NCBI GenBank assembly: GCA_965200955.1
Contig: OZ241742.1
Span: forward strand, 2,914,001 to 2,978,000
Length of the DNA: 64,000 nt
Reading direction: 5' to 3'
Origin: Bin80 sp026708685
GTDB lineage: Bacteria > Bacteroidota > Rhodothermia > Rhodothermales > Bin80
The notes beneath the pieces were generated by a model that was given only the letters and a program-made list of their open reading frames with translations, was not told the origin of the DNA and ran no database searches. Of this stretch, positions 34,766 through 45,124 are shown one piece after another; the stretch's first letter is position 1; every line of letters begins with the position of its first letter. A program made the translations under genes and the position numbers.

Positions 34766-36194
34766 TTATCAATAATTGATGTAACTTTCTTGTATTCGGG
34801 GTATGTGGGAATAATTGTTGAGTTCATCTTCAGGAAAATTCGAGAGTTCTTCAATCCTCTATCCCGCATCTATTGGATTTTCCAGCAATTATTTTGATCC
34901 TATTATGAAAGGAACAGTCACTAAGGCACCAGTCAGTCCAGATTGGGTTATATTACGTTCGTTTCTTCCAGAGAATTGGATACAACTTGCCCGAGATACG
35001 GGTGCCTTAAAAGGTCTACGCAAATACAAGTGTCCAGAGGCATACTTGCGTGTGTTGCTCATCCACTTGGGGTGTGGTTATTCATTGCGTGAAACGGTGG
35101 TACGTGCTCGCCATGCAGGATTAGCAGATCTGTCTGATGTTGCCCTGTTGAAGCGTTTGCGTAAGTCTAAGGATTGGCTCTATGCAATGTGTAAAATGTT
35201 GTTTCAGGAGCACGGGATTGAAGTATCCTCAGATGATGATGCCCTAAACATGCGAGCATTTGATGCAACGATTGTCAGTGAAAAGGGGCCAACAGGATCT
35301 CAATGGAGAATTCATTACAGTGTTACGCTTCCAACATTTGGTTGTGATTTTTTCAAACTCACATCTACGAGTGGAGAAGGGACTGGCGAATCGTTCAAGC
35401 AATTCCCAATTCAGTCAGGAGATTATATATTGGCTGATAGAGGCTATTCAACGGGAAGTGGAGTCAAATATGTTTCAAAAGCTGGTGGGTATGTAACGAT
35501 TCGAGTGAACACTGGTATATTGCATTTTGAAATAAAACCAGATGTCCCATTCAATTTACTTGCCTCTGTTGAGACGGTAACAAAGCTTGGTGAAATTGGC
35601 GAATGGGATGTGCAGATTCCAGGGAGCTCTCCTGTCTCTGGACGCATTTGTGTATTACGAAAAACAGAGGAGGCGGCTCAGAAAGCCCTGAATCAGATTC
35701 TACAAAACGCAAAGCGAAAAGGGAATAAACCACGCGACGAGACTCTCCGGTATGCACGATATGTCATCCTGTTCACAACATTCCCTTCAACTCGATTTAC
35801 AGCGTCCGAGGTACTTGAGTGGTATCGTCTACGATGGCAGGTGGAACTTGTATTCAAAAGATTCAAGTCCTTGGCGCAGTTTGGACATCTTCCCAAATTT
35901 GATGACGATAGCTCAAAAGCATGGCTCTATGGAAAACTCTTGGTAGCTTTACTCACCGAGAAGATTGTTCGTCACGCACGAACTTTTTCCCCCTGGGGAT
36001 ATCACTGCTCAGAAAAGCCCATGGAATGACTTCCAGTTTGCTCTGGATGAGGTGGTGCACGCAGCCATCAAACCTTATTGTGGGCTGTCTAAGATGTTCA
36101 GTGAGTGGAATCACATCTCTGAGGGGATACGAGACAATTATCGTCGCAGAAATCCGCAAATTGAAAAATATTTCTAAACAAGTTAGCGCTTATG
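34746..36194 (+). mobile_element. Complete IS4-family insertion sequence, 1449 bp
   Basis: The ends are fixed by 20-bp perfect terminal inverted repeats and an 11-bp direct repeat of the target on both sides, which fits the 10-12 bp duplications of IS4-type elements. It carries one transposase gene, frameshifted near its end. The perfect repeats indicate a recent insertion, in AT-rich DNA between the foreign island and the protease gene. Confidence 0.93.
34815..36177 (+). pseudogene. IS4-family transposase, frameshifted near the C-terminus
   Basis: The first frame runs to 36029 (404 codons from a TTG at 34815; the ATG at 34905, MKGTVTKAPVSPDW, is a likelier start). DDE-fold features are RAFDATIVSEKG (first Asp), YILADRGYS (second Asp) and the YREK-type motif YRLRWQVELVFKRFKS (Glu). 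After HARTF the frame meets a run of five T (35984-35988). The true continuation (PPGDITAQKSPWNDFQFALDE to QIEKYF) is in the next frame and ends at 36177, inside the right inverted repeat. One extra T explains it; a translational frameshift or base-calling error is possible. The catalytic core is upstream of the lesion. Confidence 0.85.
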
Positions 36195-36205
36195 CCCCTA
36201 TTTCC
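36175..36205. repeat. Right terminal inverted repeat and target duplication of the IS4-family element
   Basis: 36175-36194 is the inverted partner of 34746-34765, and 36195-36205 is the second copy of the 11-bp target duplication. The transposase stop codon lies at 36175-36177. Confidence 0.93.
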
Positions 36206-36885
36206 CCTCTTATTCAGGATGTTATGACCAACTCCCCATGGGCAACATCAATCTTTTCTAACTCTCCCTCTTCATTTAACTTCCTCGCTATGGGGCATCA
36301 TCACATATTTACTGTGTATGGCAACATGAATTTCCTCAAAGAATGAGTTAATTCCAAGTATGCTACGAAGTAACTAATAGCTTTCGGGAGAAACCTCTGG
36401 CAAATCGGATTGATTGCATAGCCGAAGTATTTTTCCTTTGTGTCACTCAGTTGAAATATAACTAAACACTGAACATCAGATATGTGGTTCTGCACCGTGT
36501 TGGCTGGCAAGGGATGAGCATAGCCGTACGGTACTATCTGTGACTTGTTCTTTCTTTTGGTTCTTCCATTATTAATGTGGATCGGTGATGAGCATAGCCC
36601 AGGGATGTCAATCCAGTCCACTATAATAGACATAAATTATATTCAGCAACGGTATATGCTTTCTGATTCGTAATAGAGTTTGATGAGTTCAAGTGAAAAT
36701 GTTCCAATATGGTAGCAATCCTTGATACTAATAAAAAGTGAGACATCCGCATATCATTCAAAAGGAATGTAAGCGGATTTGAGGAAATGGAACCATTTGT
36801 TCTCACCACTGTAAATAACTGACCTGCGATGCAGAGGCTGTCTCGGGATTGGATTAAATTAAAACACTTTCTACAAGTTTCTAAA
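36206..36885. other. Region with a possible decayed minus-strand gene
   Basis: No intact gene is certain. A minus-strand frame at 36301-36633 looks partly coding. After two stops the same frame continues with PIARKLNEEGELEKIDVAHG toward 36222, suggesting a gene broken by mutation just beside the insertion site of the IS4 element. Confidence 0.4.
36301..36633 (-). CDS. Hypothetical protein, possibly a gene remnant
   Basis: 110 codons from ATG 36633 (MSIIVDWIDIPGLC) with host-like composition. No motif or family is recognised. Two stop codons close it, but plausible protein sequence follows in the same frame for another 26 codons. It may be a small gene, a remnant or chance. Confidence 0.28.
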   Translation of the reverse strand: MSIIVDWIDIPGLCSSPIHINNGRTKRKNKSQIVPYGYAHPLPANTVQNHISDVQCLVIFQLSDTKEKYFGYAINPICQRFLPKAISYFVAYLELTHSLRKFMLPYTVNM

Positions 36886-37764
36886 ATGTCAGAAATCATA
36901 CAGTTTGTTGAGTCTTTGTTGCAGCTGCAACTTAAACAGCTAGCATCTATTCAAGAAGCAGATGCGATGGCAATCTATGGATCACTATATCCTTCATTAC
37001 CAGAATTAGTCAGAGATAGCATTGAAGATATTCCTTCCGATGAGCGTAATAAAAATTTAACGATTCTGCTTCATACAGGTGGTGGCTTAATTGATTCTGT
37101 TGAGAGAACTGTGGAAGTTCTTCGACATCACTATGAGCTTATCGATTTTATTGTTCCTAGACATGCTATGTCAGCAGGTACGTTGTTCACATTATCTGGA
37201 GACAATATTTATATGAATTATTTCTCAAAATTAGGGCCAATTGATCCTCAATTCTATGTTGATGAAAAATGGATTCCTGGATTAGCATACTTAGAGAAAT
37301 TTAACCAGCTGAATGATAAATCTGAAAAAGGAACCTTAACACCGCTGGAATACGGTTTAGCACTTAAGCTTGATGTAGCTGATATTCATCAGTATGAGCA
37401 GGCCCAAGAACATTCCGTAGAATTGTTAGAAAAATGGTTATCCTCATACAAGTTCAATACTTGGGATCAAACTCAAAATTCCCAGCAAAGAGTCACATTA
37501 ACAATGAAGCAAGATAGAGCTAAGGAAATAGCATTAAAGTTGAATGATACGAAAAGATGGCATTCTCATTCTCGCGGAATTTCAATGAATACTTTACAGG
37601 ATGAGATTGGTTTGCTCATTAGAAATTTTGAAGAGGACCCTCATCTTAAAGCAATCGTTAAAAGATTACACACACTCATTACTGACTATATGACAGAAAC
37701 ATCAGAAATGTCTATATTAGTCAGGTTAGTCAATTTTAACCAATCTGAAGACAATCATGAATAA
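36886..37764 (+). CDS. SDH-family (ClpP/SppA-fold) serine protease
   Basis: 292 residues from ATG 36886 (MSEIIQFVESLLQ); a start at 36829 would add 19 residues. The crotonase/ClpP-like core shows LTILLHTGGGLIDSVERTVEVLR (oxyanion-loop glycines 65-67) and FIVPRHAMSAGTLFTLSGD with the likely nucleophile Ser96 in AMSAGT, then YFSKLGPIDPQ. This is the pattern of the serine dehydrogenase proteinase (SDH) family related to SppA. There is no signal peptide, so it acts in the cytoplasm. The C-terminal half is helical. It is followed by a small overlapping gene and flanked by an insertion sequence and a broken methylase, a setting usual for defence genes. Confidence 0.85.
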   Translation: MSEIIQFVESLLQLQLKQLASIQEADAMAIYGSLYPSLPELVRDSIEDIPSDERNKNLTILLHTGGGLIDSVERTVEVLRHHYELIDFIVPRHAMSAGTLFTLSGDNIYMNYFSKLGPIDPQFYVDEKWIPGLAYLEKFNQLNDKSEKGTLTPLEYGLALKLDVADIHQYEQAQEHSVELLEKWLSSYKFNTWDQTQNSQQRVTLTMKQDRAKEIALKLNDTKRWHSHSRGISMNTLQDEIGLLIRNFEEDPHLKAIVKRLHTLITDYMTETSEMSILVRLVNFNQSEDNHE

Positions 37765-37975
37765 GATTGATTCAAAACGCAAAAGTTTCCCAAAATCGGG
37801 AAAGCATCCACCTCCCGATTATGTCCAAGTTGTCGAAGACATGGAAAATAGGCTTCGTCAAATGGGAATAAAAATCACCCGTCCTGGCCCCCGGCTACCT
37901 GCTCCTGGACATGAAAAGGGACCTGCACACAATAAGCATTATCTATTAAGAAACCACAAAGGTTTTTATCAATAG
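37757..37975 (+). CDS. Small basic protein coupled to the SDH-type protease
   Basis: 72 residues beginning 8 bp before the protease stop, so translation is very likely coupled. The protein is rich in Pro, Lys and Gly (KSFPKSGKHPPPDYVQ, PGPRLPAPGHEKGP) with one short helix (VEDMENRLRQMGI). No known domain is recognised. It could be a substrate, adaptor or inhibitor of the protease. Confidence 0.65.
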   Translation: MNKIDSKRKSFPKSGKHPPPDYVQVVEDMENRLRQMGIKITRPGPRLPAPGHEKGPAHNKHYLLRNHKGFYQ

Positions 37976-38091
37976 ATTGAACAGAGCATTTCTTTGACGA
38001 CAGTAGATCATCTTTGTGATGCGACCATCAGATCTTTTGGTATGCATTCTAAAGTAATTCTTAGAGTCGTTTCCTTCTTATTTGGAGCCAC

Positions 38092-40147
38092 TTACCAAAT
38101 GTCGGCATGTGCTATAAAAATGGAAGCCTCATTATTTTTTGCGACTTGCTTTCCAGTAATTGGATCCTTGTCAAGATATGGTGTGGGTTGTATACGTAAC
38201 ATAATGTGTCCAAAGACAATATTGTTACTACGCAGGTTGGCTGTCTCTGCTAGCTGTTGTACAAAGTAGTTGTGCTTGTTCTGATTATAACACTTACAAC
38301 ACCGAGAATTAAATCATCTCGTGAAATTGCTATATCAACACTCTTCTGAGGCTTTTGCAAAACCTCAGATTTTTCGTAGAAATATTGCTCTGAAACACCT
38401 GTGACGTATTTTTTAGAGTTGACTGGGAGGTTTTGCAAAAGGTTCTTCTCATAGTATTTATCTGGAACTTTCTGTTCCTTACCCCCACTTTGGGACAATC
38501 CTTGAATGACATATTGTTTACCAAGTACATCCGTTAATTCGGAGATAATCCAGCCATGGAGCACCTTGATTTTCTGATTTGATCGGGGCCCATGATCTAC
38601 ATAAGATTGGTAGGAGTCCTGAACAGCATTGAGAAGTCTTTCCTTAAAGTTGCGTCCTTCAATCATTTTGAGCGTAAATTTTTGGAGAAATAGGGAAGTC
38701 TTGAATGTAACGTTTCGCATAACTGAACCATCCACCTCGAAATGGCTGTGCAAACATTCTAATATGCTGATCCATTTCTGGGGAATTCAGTTCATTGATC
38801 AAATCCTCAAGCGAAATGTTAATTTTGGGCTTCACACAATACCCTGAATAGGATAGAGTGTCTGGATCATTACATATTTGAAAATTAGGCTCAGGATTCA
38901 TCGTTGATGTTAGAATTTTTCGCCCCATAGCACTACGAATGGACACTTCACGTCCGTAACCATTCCACTTCATTGGGCTAAACGTCCCCTTATCCCGCCC
39001 AAGTAAGCGGTCTTTATTTTCAAATAGCCATGAATATGCGAGCGGATATACCTCAGCAAACTCTTTTTCTGGGAGTAGTTTTCCAGTTTCAGAATAGGGG
39101 TAAATTGCGACGCGTTCAATCTTGTCTTTGCCATCTTTACGGACGGAGGCCTTCAGAATGCGACGTATTGCCCCTGTCTCAATGCGGCGAGGAATATCAT
39201 TCAGGGCCACGGTGACATATTCTGACTCCCATTGAATCACAGGAGCTATGAATACTTTATCTGCAAGCGTCTGAATTCCCACTCGAATTTCTGCAATATT
39301 ACCCAGCTTTAAGGATTGATTTGAATAGGATGTATCACTCTTGTTATTGACGATGCCCACCGTGCATGCAATTTAATAAGATCACACGAATTGGAAAAAT
39401 CCCCGTCAATCCAGTAATAGGTTTTTGTGGGAATACTGCGTTCACCTTTCCGAATATGAGCTATACATGTGTAAGTCGAAACACCTGAAAATACTTGATG
39501 GTCTCGAAAATCCCAAAGAGATACGATACCATGATTCGCATTTAAATCATGACGCATTGGTGCCCCAGCCTGATTGCGAATCCATCCGCTAGGGGAGATA
39601 AATAACAGGTTTCCTGCTTCTATTAAGAGTCTCAACCCTAACTCATAAAAGACGATGTACAAATCACTTGAACCTTGAAAGTAGCTCCAATCTCCCGCAT
39701 ATATTTTGTCTCTACGCTCAGATTCAAGATGCTGAATACGAACATAATGAGGGTTTCCTACACCCAATCAAAAGAGTTTTCATCTTGATGCCATGCATCC
39801 AGAGCATCTACGACACGAATACGCCAAAAATCGTTAGAATAATGCTCTCCGAGAATGGCATGTTCGGCCATGGAAAGGCGTTCTCTGCTATGATGTGCAG
39901 CTGTTGCATCAATATCAAATCCTGTTAACTGGCTAAGAGTAGATAAATATAAAGGCTGAGATTCTTCAGGGGCTTTACGCAGTCGTGGACAAATCTCCTC
40001 TGCTATTGGAATAAGAAAATCTCCCGATCCACATGCTGGATCACAGATTCAAACATCCTTCAATGATTCCATGAACACCGTATTCAGCATTCTATGGACA
40101 ATGTCAGATGGCGTATATACTTTATCGAAGTATTTTGCCAGATCCAT
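38092..40147 (-). pseudogene. Decayed Eco57I/TaqI-type N6-adenine methyltransferase (restriction-modification) gene
   Basis: Pieces in order: ATG 40147 MDLAKYFDKVYTPSDIVHRML; a TGA (40049-40051) just before ICDPACGSGDFLIP (motif I); FDIDATAA; FDWV and a TAG at 39758-39760 where one base is missing; GNPHYVRIQ (motif IV, NPPY changed to NPHY); a change of frame near 39355; a TaqI-like recognition domain (IRVGIQTLADKVFIAP); a change of frame near 38680; MIEGRNFKERLLNAVQDSYQSY; another near 38290; and NLRSNNIVFGHIMLRIQPTPYLD to the stop at 38092. At least four frameshifts and one nonsense mutation make it non-functional. The frame at 40153-40425 may be its N-terminal extension. Confidence 0.85.
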
Positions 40148-40152
40148 TGATG

Positions 40153-40425
40153 TTAAGGTTCAGATGTGGTATTTTCATACCATTCCAATGAATGATTAAA
40201 CCGCAGGGATTCTTTCAATCTTTGTTGAAACATTCGGGAACTATATCGCAAAATCACAAGGGATATAACTCCCCAAAATATACATAATTTTGATGAATTT
40301 AAGGATGTAATTCTCTTTCTTATTGATACGGAAGATCCGAGATCTATATCATCAAGCCGGAAAAAACGTTTACTTCGGTTACAATATGAATGAACCAGTA
40401 GCGTCCAGCTTCCATGCAAAACCAA
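40153..40425 (-). CDS. Possible N-terminal fragment of the decayed methyltransferase
   Basis: 90 codons in an open minus-strand frame ending 5 bp before the methyltransferase ATG; a TTG is the only start. The end, FQQRLKESLRFNHSLEWYEN, could run on into LTSMDLAKYFD if one base were added, so it may be part of the same dead gene. The weak alternative is an independent small gene. Confidence 0.3.
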   Translation of the reverse strand: MVLHGSWTLLVHSYCNRSKRFFRLDDIDLGSSVSIRKRITSLNSSKLCIFWGVISLVILRYSSRMFQQRLKESLRFNHSLEWYENTTSEP

Positions 40426-40744
40426 TCAAAAAATCAAACCTGAATAGATGAGTAACATCATCCTGAGGATATAATCACACTTTCCAATCAACCTATCATC
40501 CCACTCAACCCTTCCAGTGATAGATGATTGCAACTTCAAGGTGAAGTAGTTCAGTCAAAGGATGATAAATGAGGCGGATTGATGGAACGAAACCATGTAG
40601 AAATAAACACCGAATTTATCTACTTCTAATGTTACACATTTTTTCCATCATGAACAACTATGCTCATGGATCATCAGAAATAACACTCTATTTCTAAGTA
40701 TTTGAGATAACTATATTTGAGCATCAATGAAAGGCAGCTGAATA
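40426..40744. other. Intergenic region
   Basis: About 320 bp, AT-rich, without a convincing gene, RNA or repeat, between the methyltransferase remnant and the end of the subtilase gene. Confidence 0.4.
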
Positions 40745-43741
40745 TTATTGGACACGAAGGAAGTTTCCATGGTGTTCAGATTGTCCCCCAGCTGATGAAA
40801 CATGGACTCTATATATGTATACTCCATTGGATAGACCGTCACCGCTGATGGCAAATTGATTCCCCCACCCTACTCCAAATTCCTTAGGTATTGTTGTCAA
40901 TACACTTCGCCCCATGAGATCAAAAACCTCAACTACTATACTCGACGGCGACGGAAGATCAAACTTTATATGGGTCCTCTGAGAAAATGGATTTGGATAA
41001 TTACCATGCAAGATAAAGTTTTTAGGTATCCCAGTATCTTCGGAGGAAACGGGTGACACCACTTCAATTGAAAATGAAATACCTGCCTTCTGAAGATTTG
41101 TGTCCGTTGCCGAATACTCATACCGCGTTTGGTTGAACGTCATCACTGGGGTTCCACTGATGGCTCTGGACTCGTCGTCAAACGTTAATCCACTGGGTAG
41201 GTCTGGTTGAAGAGTGTACGTAATGGGCGGTTGACCTCCCACCGCCTCTGGTAAAACAATAGGGGTAATGCTCTCACCTCTCGTGTAGGATTGATCTTGA
41301 ATGTCACTCGTGAAGGTGAACCCTGAGCATGAGGGACCACGTACCGTAGAAATTCGCTTCAGCCACTGCTGAAACTCAGCATCCGACGGGGCACATAACT
41401 GTTGTCCTCCAAAATCTAATTCTTCAAGTTTGGTCAGTTGCATCAAAGTTCTCGGCAACGTACCACTCAGTTCATTGTGAGAGATGATCAACTTACGAAG
41501 CTCTGATAGTTGACCAAATTCTTCAGGAATTACGCCAGATAATTGATTTCGGGAAAGATTAATATTTCGCAATCGCCGCAGCTGGCCTAATTCCTTGGGG
41601 ATCTCGCCTGATAGTACATTGTTGTGAAGATATAGAAAAATGACTCTGGTCAGATTTCCTAAATTTTTGGGAATAGGTCCAGTCAAAGAATTGTTCTCCA
41701 TCGAAATGATCCCGGCATTGACTAAATTACCTAATGCATCGGGAATCTCACCGCTCAGAGAATTATCCTTCAACCCAAGTACATCTATCTGTGAGAGATT
41801 TCCTAACTCCCCTGGAATTATACCCCTAAGGTTATTGTTTTCCAAATTTAGATGTGTCAGAGCAAGTCCTGTCAACTTCACTCCATACCAACTAATGAGA
41901 TCTGTGAAGGTATTCACATTCGTAGCATTCCAATTTTTATTGTTATGCCAACTGTCTCCATTGGTAGAATGATATAGAGCATTCAAAGCAGACAGGGTAA
42001 TATTTGTTTGGAGATTAATCCCGAATGTAAAGACATCCACATCATCAACAAACGCTCCCTCACGAATACGAGGATAAAAGTGCATGGTTTGTCCCAAACC
42101 CGCATTCGTTCCAACTTTAAAACGAAATACTACATCCATTGAATCATTGCTAGGCAAGTGACCGATTAGTATCTCAGGCTGCTCCAGAGTAATGAACGGA
42201 TTCAATACTGAAGGCACCATTTCTATGGTAGCATTTTGGGCATCTAACAAGTGATTGATAAGTTGAATGTTGATGGTCACCTCATCACCTGAATCAATCT
42301 GGCGGTCGCCATCATCATCAATCCAAGACCACTCTCGAACACGAATTCCAGGAAACTGTGGTGGTTGTAAGCTTGTGTATGCATTGATAAACCCACGACC
42401 TAACCGTCCATGGAGATATCCAAGATTATCATCATCAATATTTTCACTTGAATGTCGGAGATGCTCTCTCAACCCATCAGCGGTCATCTCAGGAAAGCGG
42501 GCTTTAGTCAATGCAGCTATACCAGCGACTAACGGTGCAGAATAGGATGTACCATTACGGGCGAAATATCGGTTCTGCAGATCTGTAGTAATGATATTCA
42601 CTCCTGGTGCAAACACATCTACGGTCTTACCATAAGCAGAAAACCTTGCCAATCTGCGTGAATCTCGTTCAGTTGAACCAACGGACAATACCCTAGAGTA
42701 CCTCGCAGGATAATGAGGAAAATCCTTGGAGTCAAATGATCTGTTACCAGCTGATGCTATGACTAAGGATCCCAAATCAGTCGCCAGATCAAGGGTTTCG
42801 GCAACAGATCGCGATGGTTCAACAGGTACAAAATCAGTTTTCCCCCAACTGGCATTGATAATATCTGCACCATTCATAGCTGCATACAAAACCCCTTCAT
42901 AAAAGTAGTCTTGTTCAAAGGGTGCACAGTCTACTTTGATATGCATCAACTGTGCATTCCATGCTGCTCCAGCAATGCCAATTCCATTGTCTCTGACAGC
43001 ACTGGCAACGCCCGCTACAGCCGTTCCATGATATCCTCCTGAATTCTGCTCATTGATCACACCTGGGTCATGATTCAAAACATCTTGATCGCAGAAATTG
43101 ACTCCCCGAATATCATCAACAAATCCATTCTGATCATCATCTATATTATTTCCAGCAACTTCATCTACATTCACCCACTGATTAGCCAAAAGATCCTCAT
43201 GATTCCACTCTGTGCCAGTATCTACAATCGCGATCACCACATCGGATAATCGTTCTGCTCCCTTGATCAACTCCCATGCCTCTGGTAATCTTAGATGATT
43301 TAAATAACCCTGTTGATCATAAAACGGATCATCTGGTTCCTCGCCTTGATGATCTTCAATGATCTGGTGGACATGAACTGGCTCGGCATAAGTAACCCCT
43401 TCCTCTTTCATGAAGTCCCTTGCGATTTGATTCGGTGCTACATCGGCATAATAATGGACATAATAGGTGCGTTGCAATGCACTGAGATTTTTTGCAATCG
43501 TGTGCGTAGATTCCAAGTAGTCCAGAAATGGATACATACGTGTAATGGAATAGACACCATATTGAGATGCTTTATCATCAAATCCATGCAATCCCGTCTT
43601 GGTCACATCATGACCCATATATATATTCGGTTCAAATTGAACCACAATAACCTGGGTTGCATATCCGGTATCCGATTGTTGTGCTAAAACAGGACACAAA
43701 ACAGAAAACAAAACGATAATACCAAACACATATTTATACAT
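40745..43741 (-). CDS. Secreted subtilisin-like protease with LRR, Ig-like and C-terminal sorting domains
   Basis: 998 residues from ATG 43741 (MYKYVFGIIVLFSVLCPVLA, signal peptide). The S8 protease triad is D174 (IVDTGTEWNHED), H238 (GGYHGTAVAG) and S399 (NGTSYSAPLVAG), with oxyanion N296 (INASWG). A beta region follows, then about seven plant-type LRRs (590-760, for example IPGELGNLSQ, NQLSGVIPEEFG) with the end cap FQQWLKRISTVRGPSCSG, a He_PIG/cadherin-like repeat (GLTFDDESRAISGTP) and a type IX secretion C-terminal sorting domain (NYPNPFSQRTHIKFDLP, VFDLMGRSV). It is probably displayed or released at the cell surface. A TTG five codons upstream is a less likely start. Confidence 0.92.
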   Translation of the reverse strand: MYKYVFGIIVLFSVLCPVLAQQSDTGYATQVIVVQFEPNIYMGHDVTKTGLHGFDDKASQYGVYSITRMYPFLDYLESTHTIAKNLSALQRTYYVHYYADVAPNQIARDFMKEEGVTYAEPVHVHQIIEDHQGEEPDDPFYDQQGYLNHLRLPEAWELIKGAERLSDVVIAIVDTGTEWNHEDLLANQWVNVDEVAGNNIDDDQNGFVDDIRGVNFCDQDVLNHDPGVINEQNSGGYHGTAVAGVASAVRDNGIGIAGAAWNAQLMHIKVDCAPFEQDYFYEGVLYAAMNGADIINASWGKTDFVPVEPSRSVAETLDLATDLGSLVIASAGNRSFDSKDFPHYPARYSRVLSVGSTERDSRRLARFSAYGKTVDVFAPGVNIITTDLQNRYFARNGTSYSAPLVAGIAALTKARFPEMTADGLREHLRHSSENIDDDNLGYLHGRLGRGFINAYTSLQPPQFPGIRVREWSWIDDDGDRQIDSGDEVTINIQLINHLLDAQNATIEMVPSVLNPFITLEQPEILIGHLPSNDSMDVVFRFKVGTNAGLGQTMHFYPRIREGAFVDDVDVFTFGINLQTNITLSALNALYHSTNGDSWHNNKNWNATNVNTFTDLISWYGVKLTGLALTHLNLENNNLRGIIPGELGNLSQIDVLGLKDNSLSGEIPDALGNLVNAGIISMENNSLTGPIPKNLGNLTRVIFLYLHNNVLSGEIPKELGQLRRLRNINLSRNQLSGVIPEEFGQLSELRKLIISHNELSGTLPRTLMQLTKLEELDFGGQQLCAPSDAEFQQWLKRISTVRGPSCSGFTFTSDIQDQSYTRGESITPIVLPEAVGGQPPITYTLQPDLPSGLTFDDESRAISGTPVMTFNQTRYEYSATDTNLQKAGISFSIEVVSPVSSEDTGIPKNFILHGNYPNPFSQRTHIKFDLPSPSSIVVEVFDLMGRSVLTTIPKEFGVGWGNQFAISGDGLSNGVYIYRVHVSSAGGQSEHHGNFLRVQ

Positions 43742-44193
43742 TGGTCGTTCGTTCAATTAATGATACTATGTATCGTGAAACTGCATAGATACATCCCTTA
43801 ACCCTTTCTCACATGGACATCGGTTTTTCCTTAAATTTGCAAATCCATATGAACGAATGGGCATATCCTTATCAACGCATTATGTTTCATGAGCACGCAA
43901 TCGTTTCAACATCGCCCAATACTTCCCCTGTGAAAGATGGCTGACTGGTAATGAAAGAATGGATTTATGTGATGATTAACGGTTTTAGATCCGATTTGGA
44001 ATGCTCTCAAAGATTTATTGGTGGAGAATCACCCCACATGAACATAAAACCTCTCCAATAGAATAACGCTTCTCACATGTAACGATTTCGTTGTACCTAA
44101 TTGAGATTTGAGTGTGAACGAAGTGGTTCATTTTGTGATATACACCTGATCTTTTTCACGCTCGTCTGAACCTTTTGATCAAAATTTTTATCT
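43742..44193. other. Intergenic region between divergent genes
   Basis: About 450 bp with no convincing gene or RNA. It separates the divergent subtilase and SRPBCC genes and should hold both promoters; no clear boxes were identified. Confidence 0.4.
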
Positions 44194-44694
44194 ATGATGT
44201 TCAAGATTGACCCGCGTATTCCCGAAGATGGAGATTCTATTTTTAGTGTAAGTCAGTGGCTCCCTACCCCACTAGAAAAAACCTTTGAGTTTTTTTCGGA
44301 TGCTCGAAATTTAGAGCAGATTACACCCCCTTTCCTAAGTTTTCGCATCATCACGCCTACTCCGATTGAAATGCGACCCGGAGCACTCATTGATTATCAA
44401 TTGAAACTTCGAGGGTTTCCGATTCAATGGCGCACCGAAATCACAGAGTGGGAACCCCAGAAGGGCTTTACTGATGTCCAACTCAAAGGCCCCTATCGAA
44501 AATGGGTCCACCGTCATGATTTTCGCGAAGAAAATGGTGGAACGCGGGTAGAAGATACAATTCACTATCGAGTTCCAGGAGGCCCTATCATTAATTCCTT
44601 GATCGTTCGACCTGATCTTGACAAAGTATTCGGGTATCGGCAACAGATGATCTCACAGCTACTCGTTGCTCCTCAAGATGAGTTGCCTTCATAG
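44194..44694 (+). CDS. SRPBCC-fold ligand-binding protein
   Basis: 166 residues with the START/polyketide-cyclase-like pattern: SQWLPTPLEKTFEFFSDARNLEQITPPFLSF, ALIDYQLKLRGFPIQWRTEIT, FTDVQLKGPYRKWVHRHDFREENGG and a C-terminal helix (FGYRQQMISQLL). The helix-grip fold binds lipids or other hydrophobic ligands. No signal peptide is present. Relatives occur beside photolyase or carotenoid genes, but here it stands alone, so no pathway can be named. Confidence 0.88.
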   Translation: MMFKIDPRIPEDGDSIFSVSQWLPTPLEKTFEFFSDARNLEQITPPFLSFRIITPTPIEMRPGALIDYQLKLRGFPIQWRTEITEWEPQKGFTDVQLKGPYRKWVHRHDFREENGGTRVEDTIHYRVPGGPIINSLIVRPDLDKVFGYRQQMISQLLVAPQDELPS

Positions 44695-45124
44695 AATCGC
44701 CCTCATTCAACATTCTCACCCTATCTTTTCAAATCTTTTGTATCGTGGACGACGGTATCTTATCTGACATGGATCTTATGTTCATGATGTGATCCACTCT
44801 CAAATGGTAATGACTCTGAGCATGTACAACAAGAGTGTTTCTCTTTTTCTGATCAAAATAAAAATGAAAAATTGTATAGGCTTTAGGGTGAGGGGGAACA
44901 TTTTGATTTTTTGCTATCATCCAATGATTGGGAATTTTTGATCATCATCAGTTTGTCTTGTGTTCAATTATTTCATCCCACTGGTTCTACCATGAATGAT
45001 TTAACATAGAGTGTAAAAAAATAGCATTTTCGGGTTCAATTGTCAGTTCGGTTTCTCGGTGGGAATTGAGTCTACAGTTTTATTGGGTGTTGATGACTCT
45101 TAGGATTGTTCAGTGCACGGAGGT
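44695..45124. other. Intergenic region
   Basis: 430 bp, AT-rich, with no convincing gene, RNA or repeat seen on either strand. Confidence 0.4.

Noticed and set aside
36621..36899. 92-codon minus-strand frame overlapping the protease start
   Set aside because: It overlaps the start of the SDH-type protease and has no recognisable sequence; likely chance.
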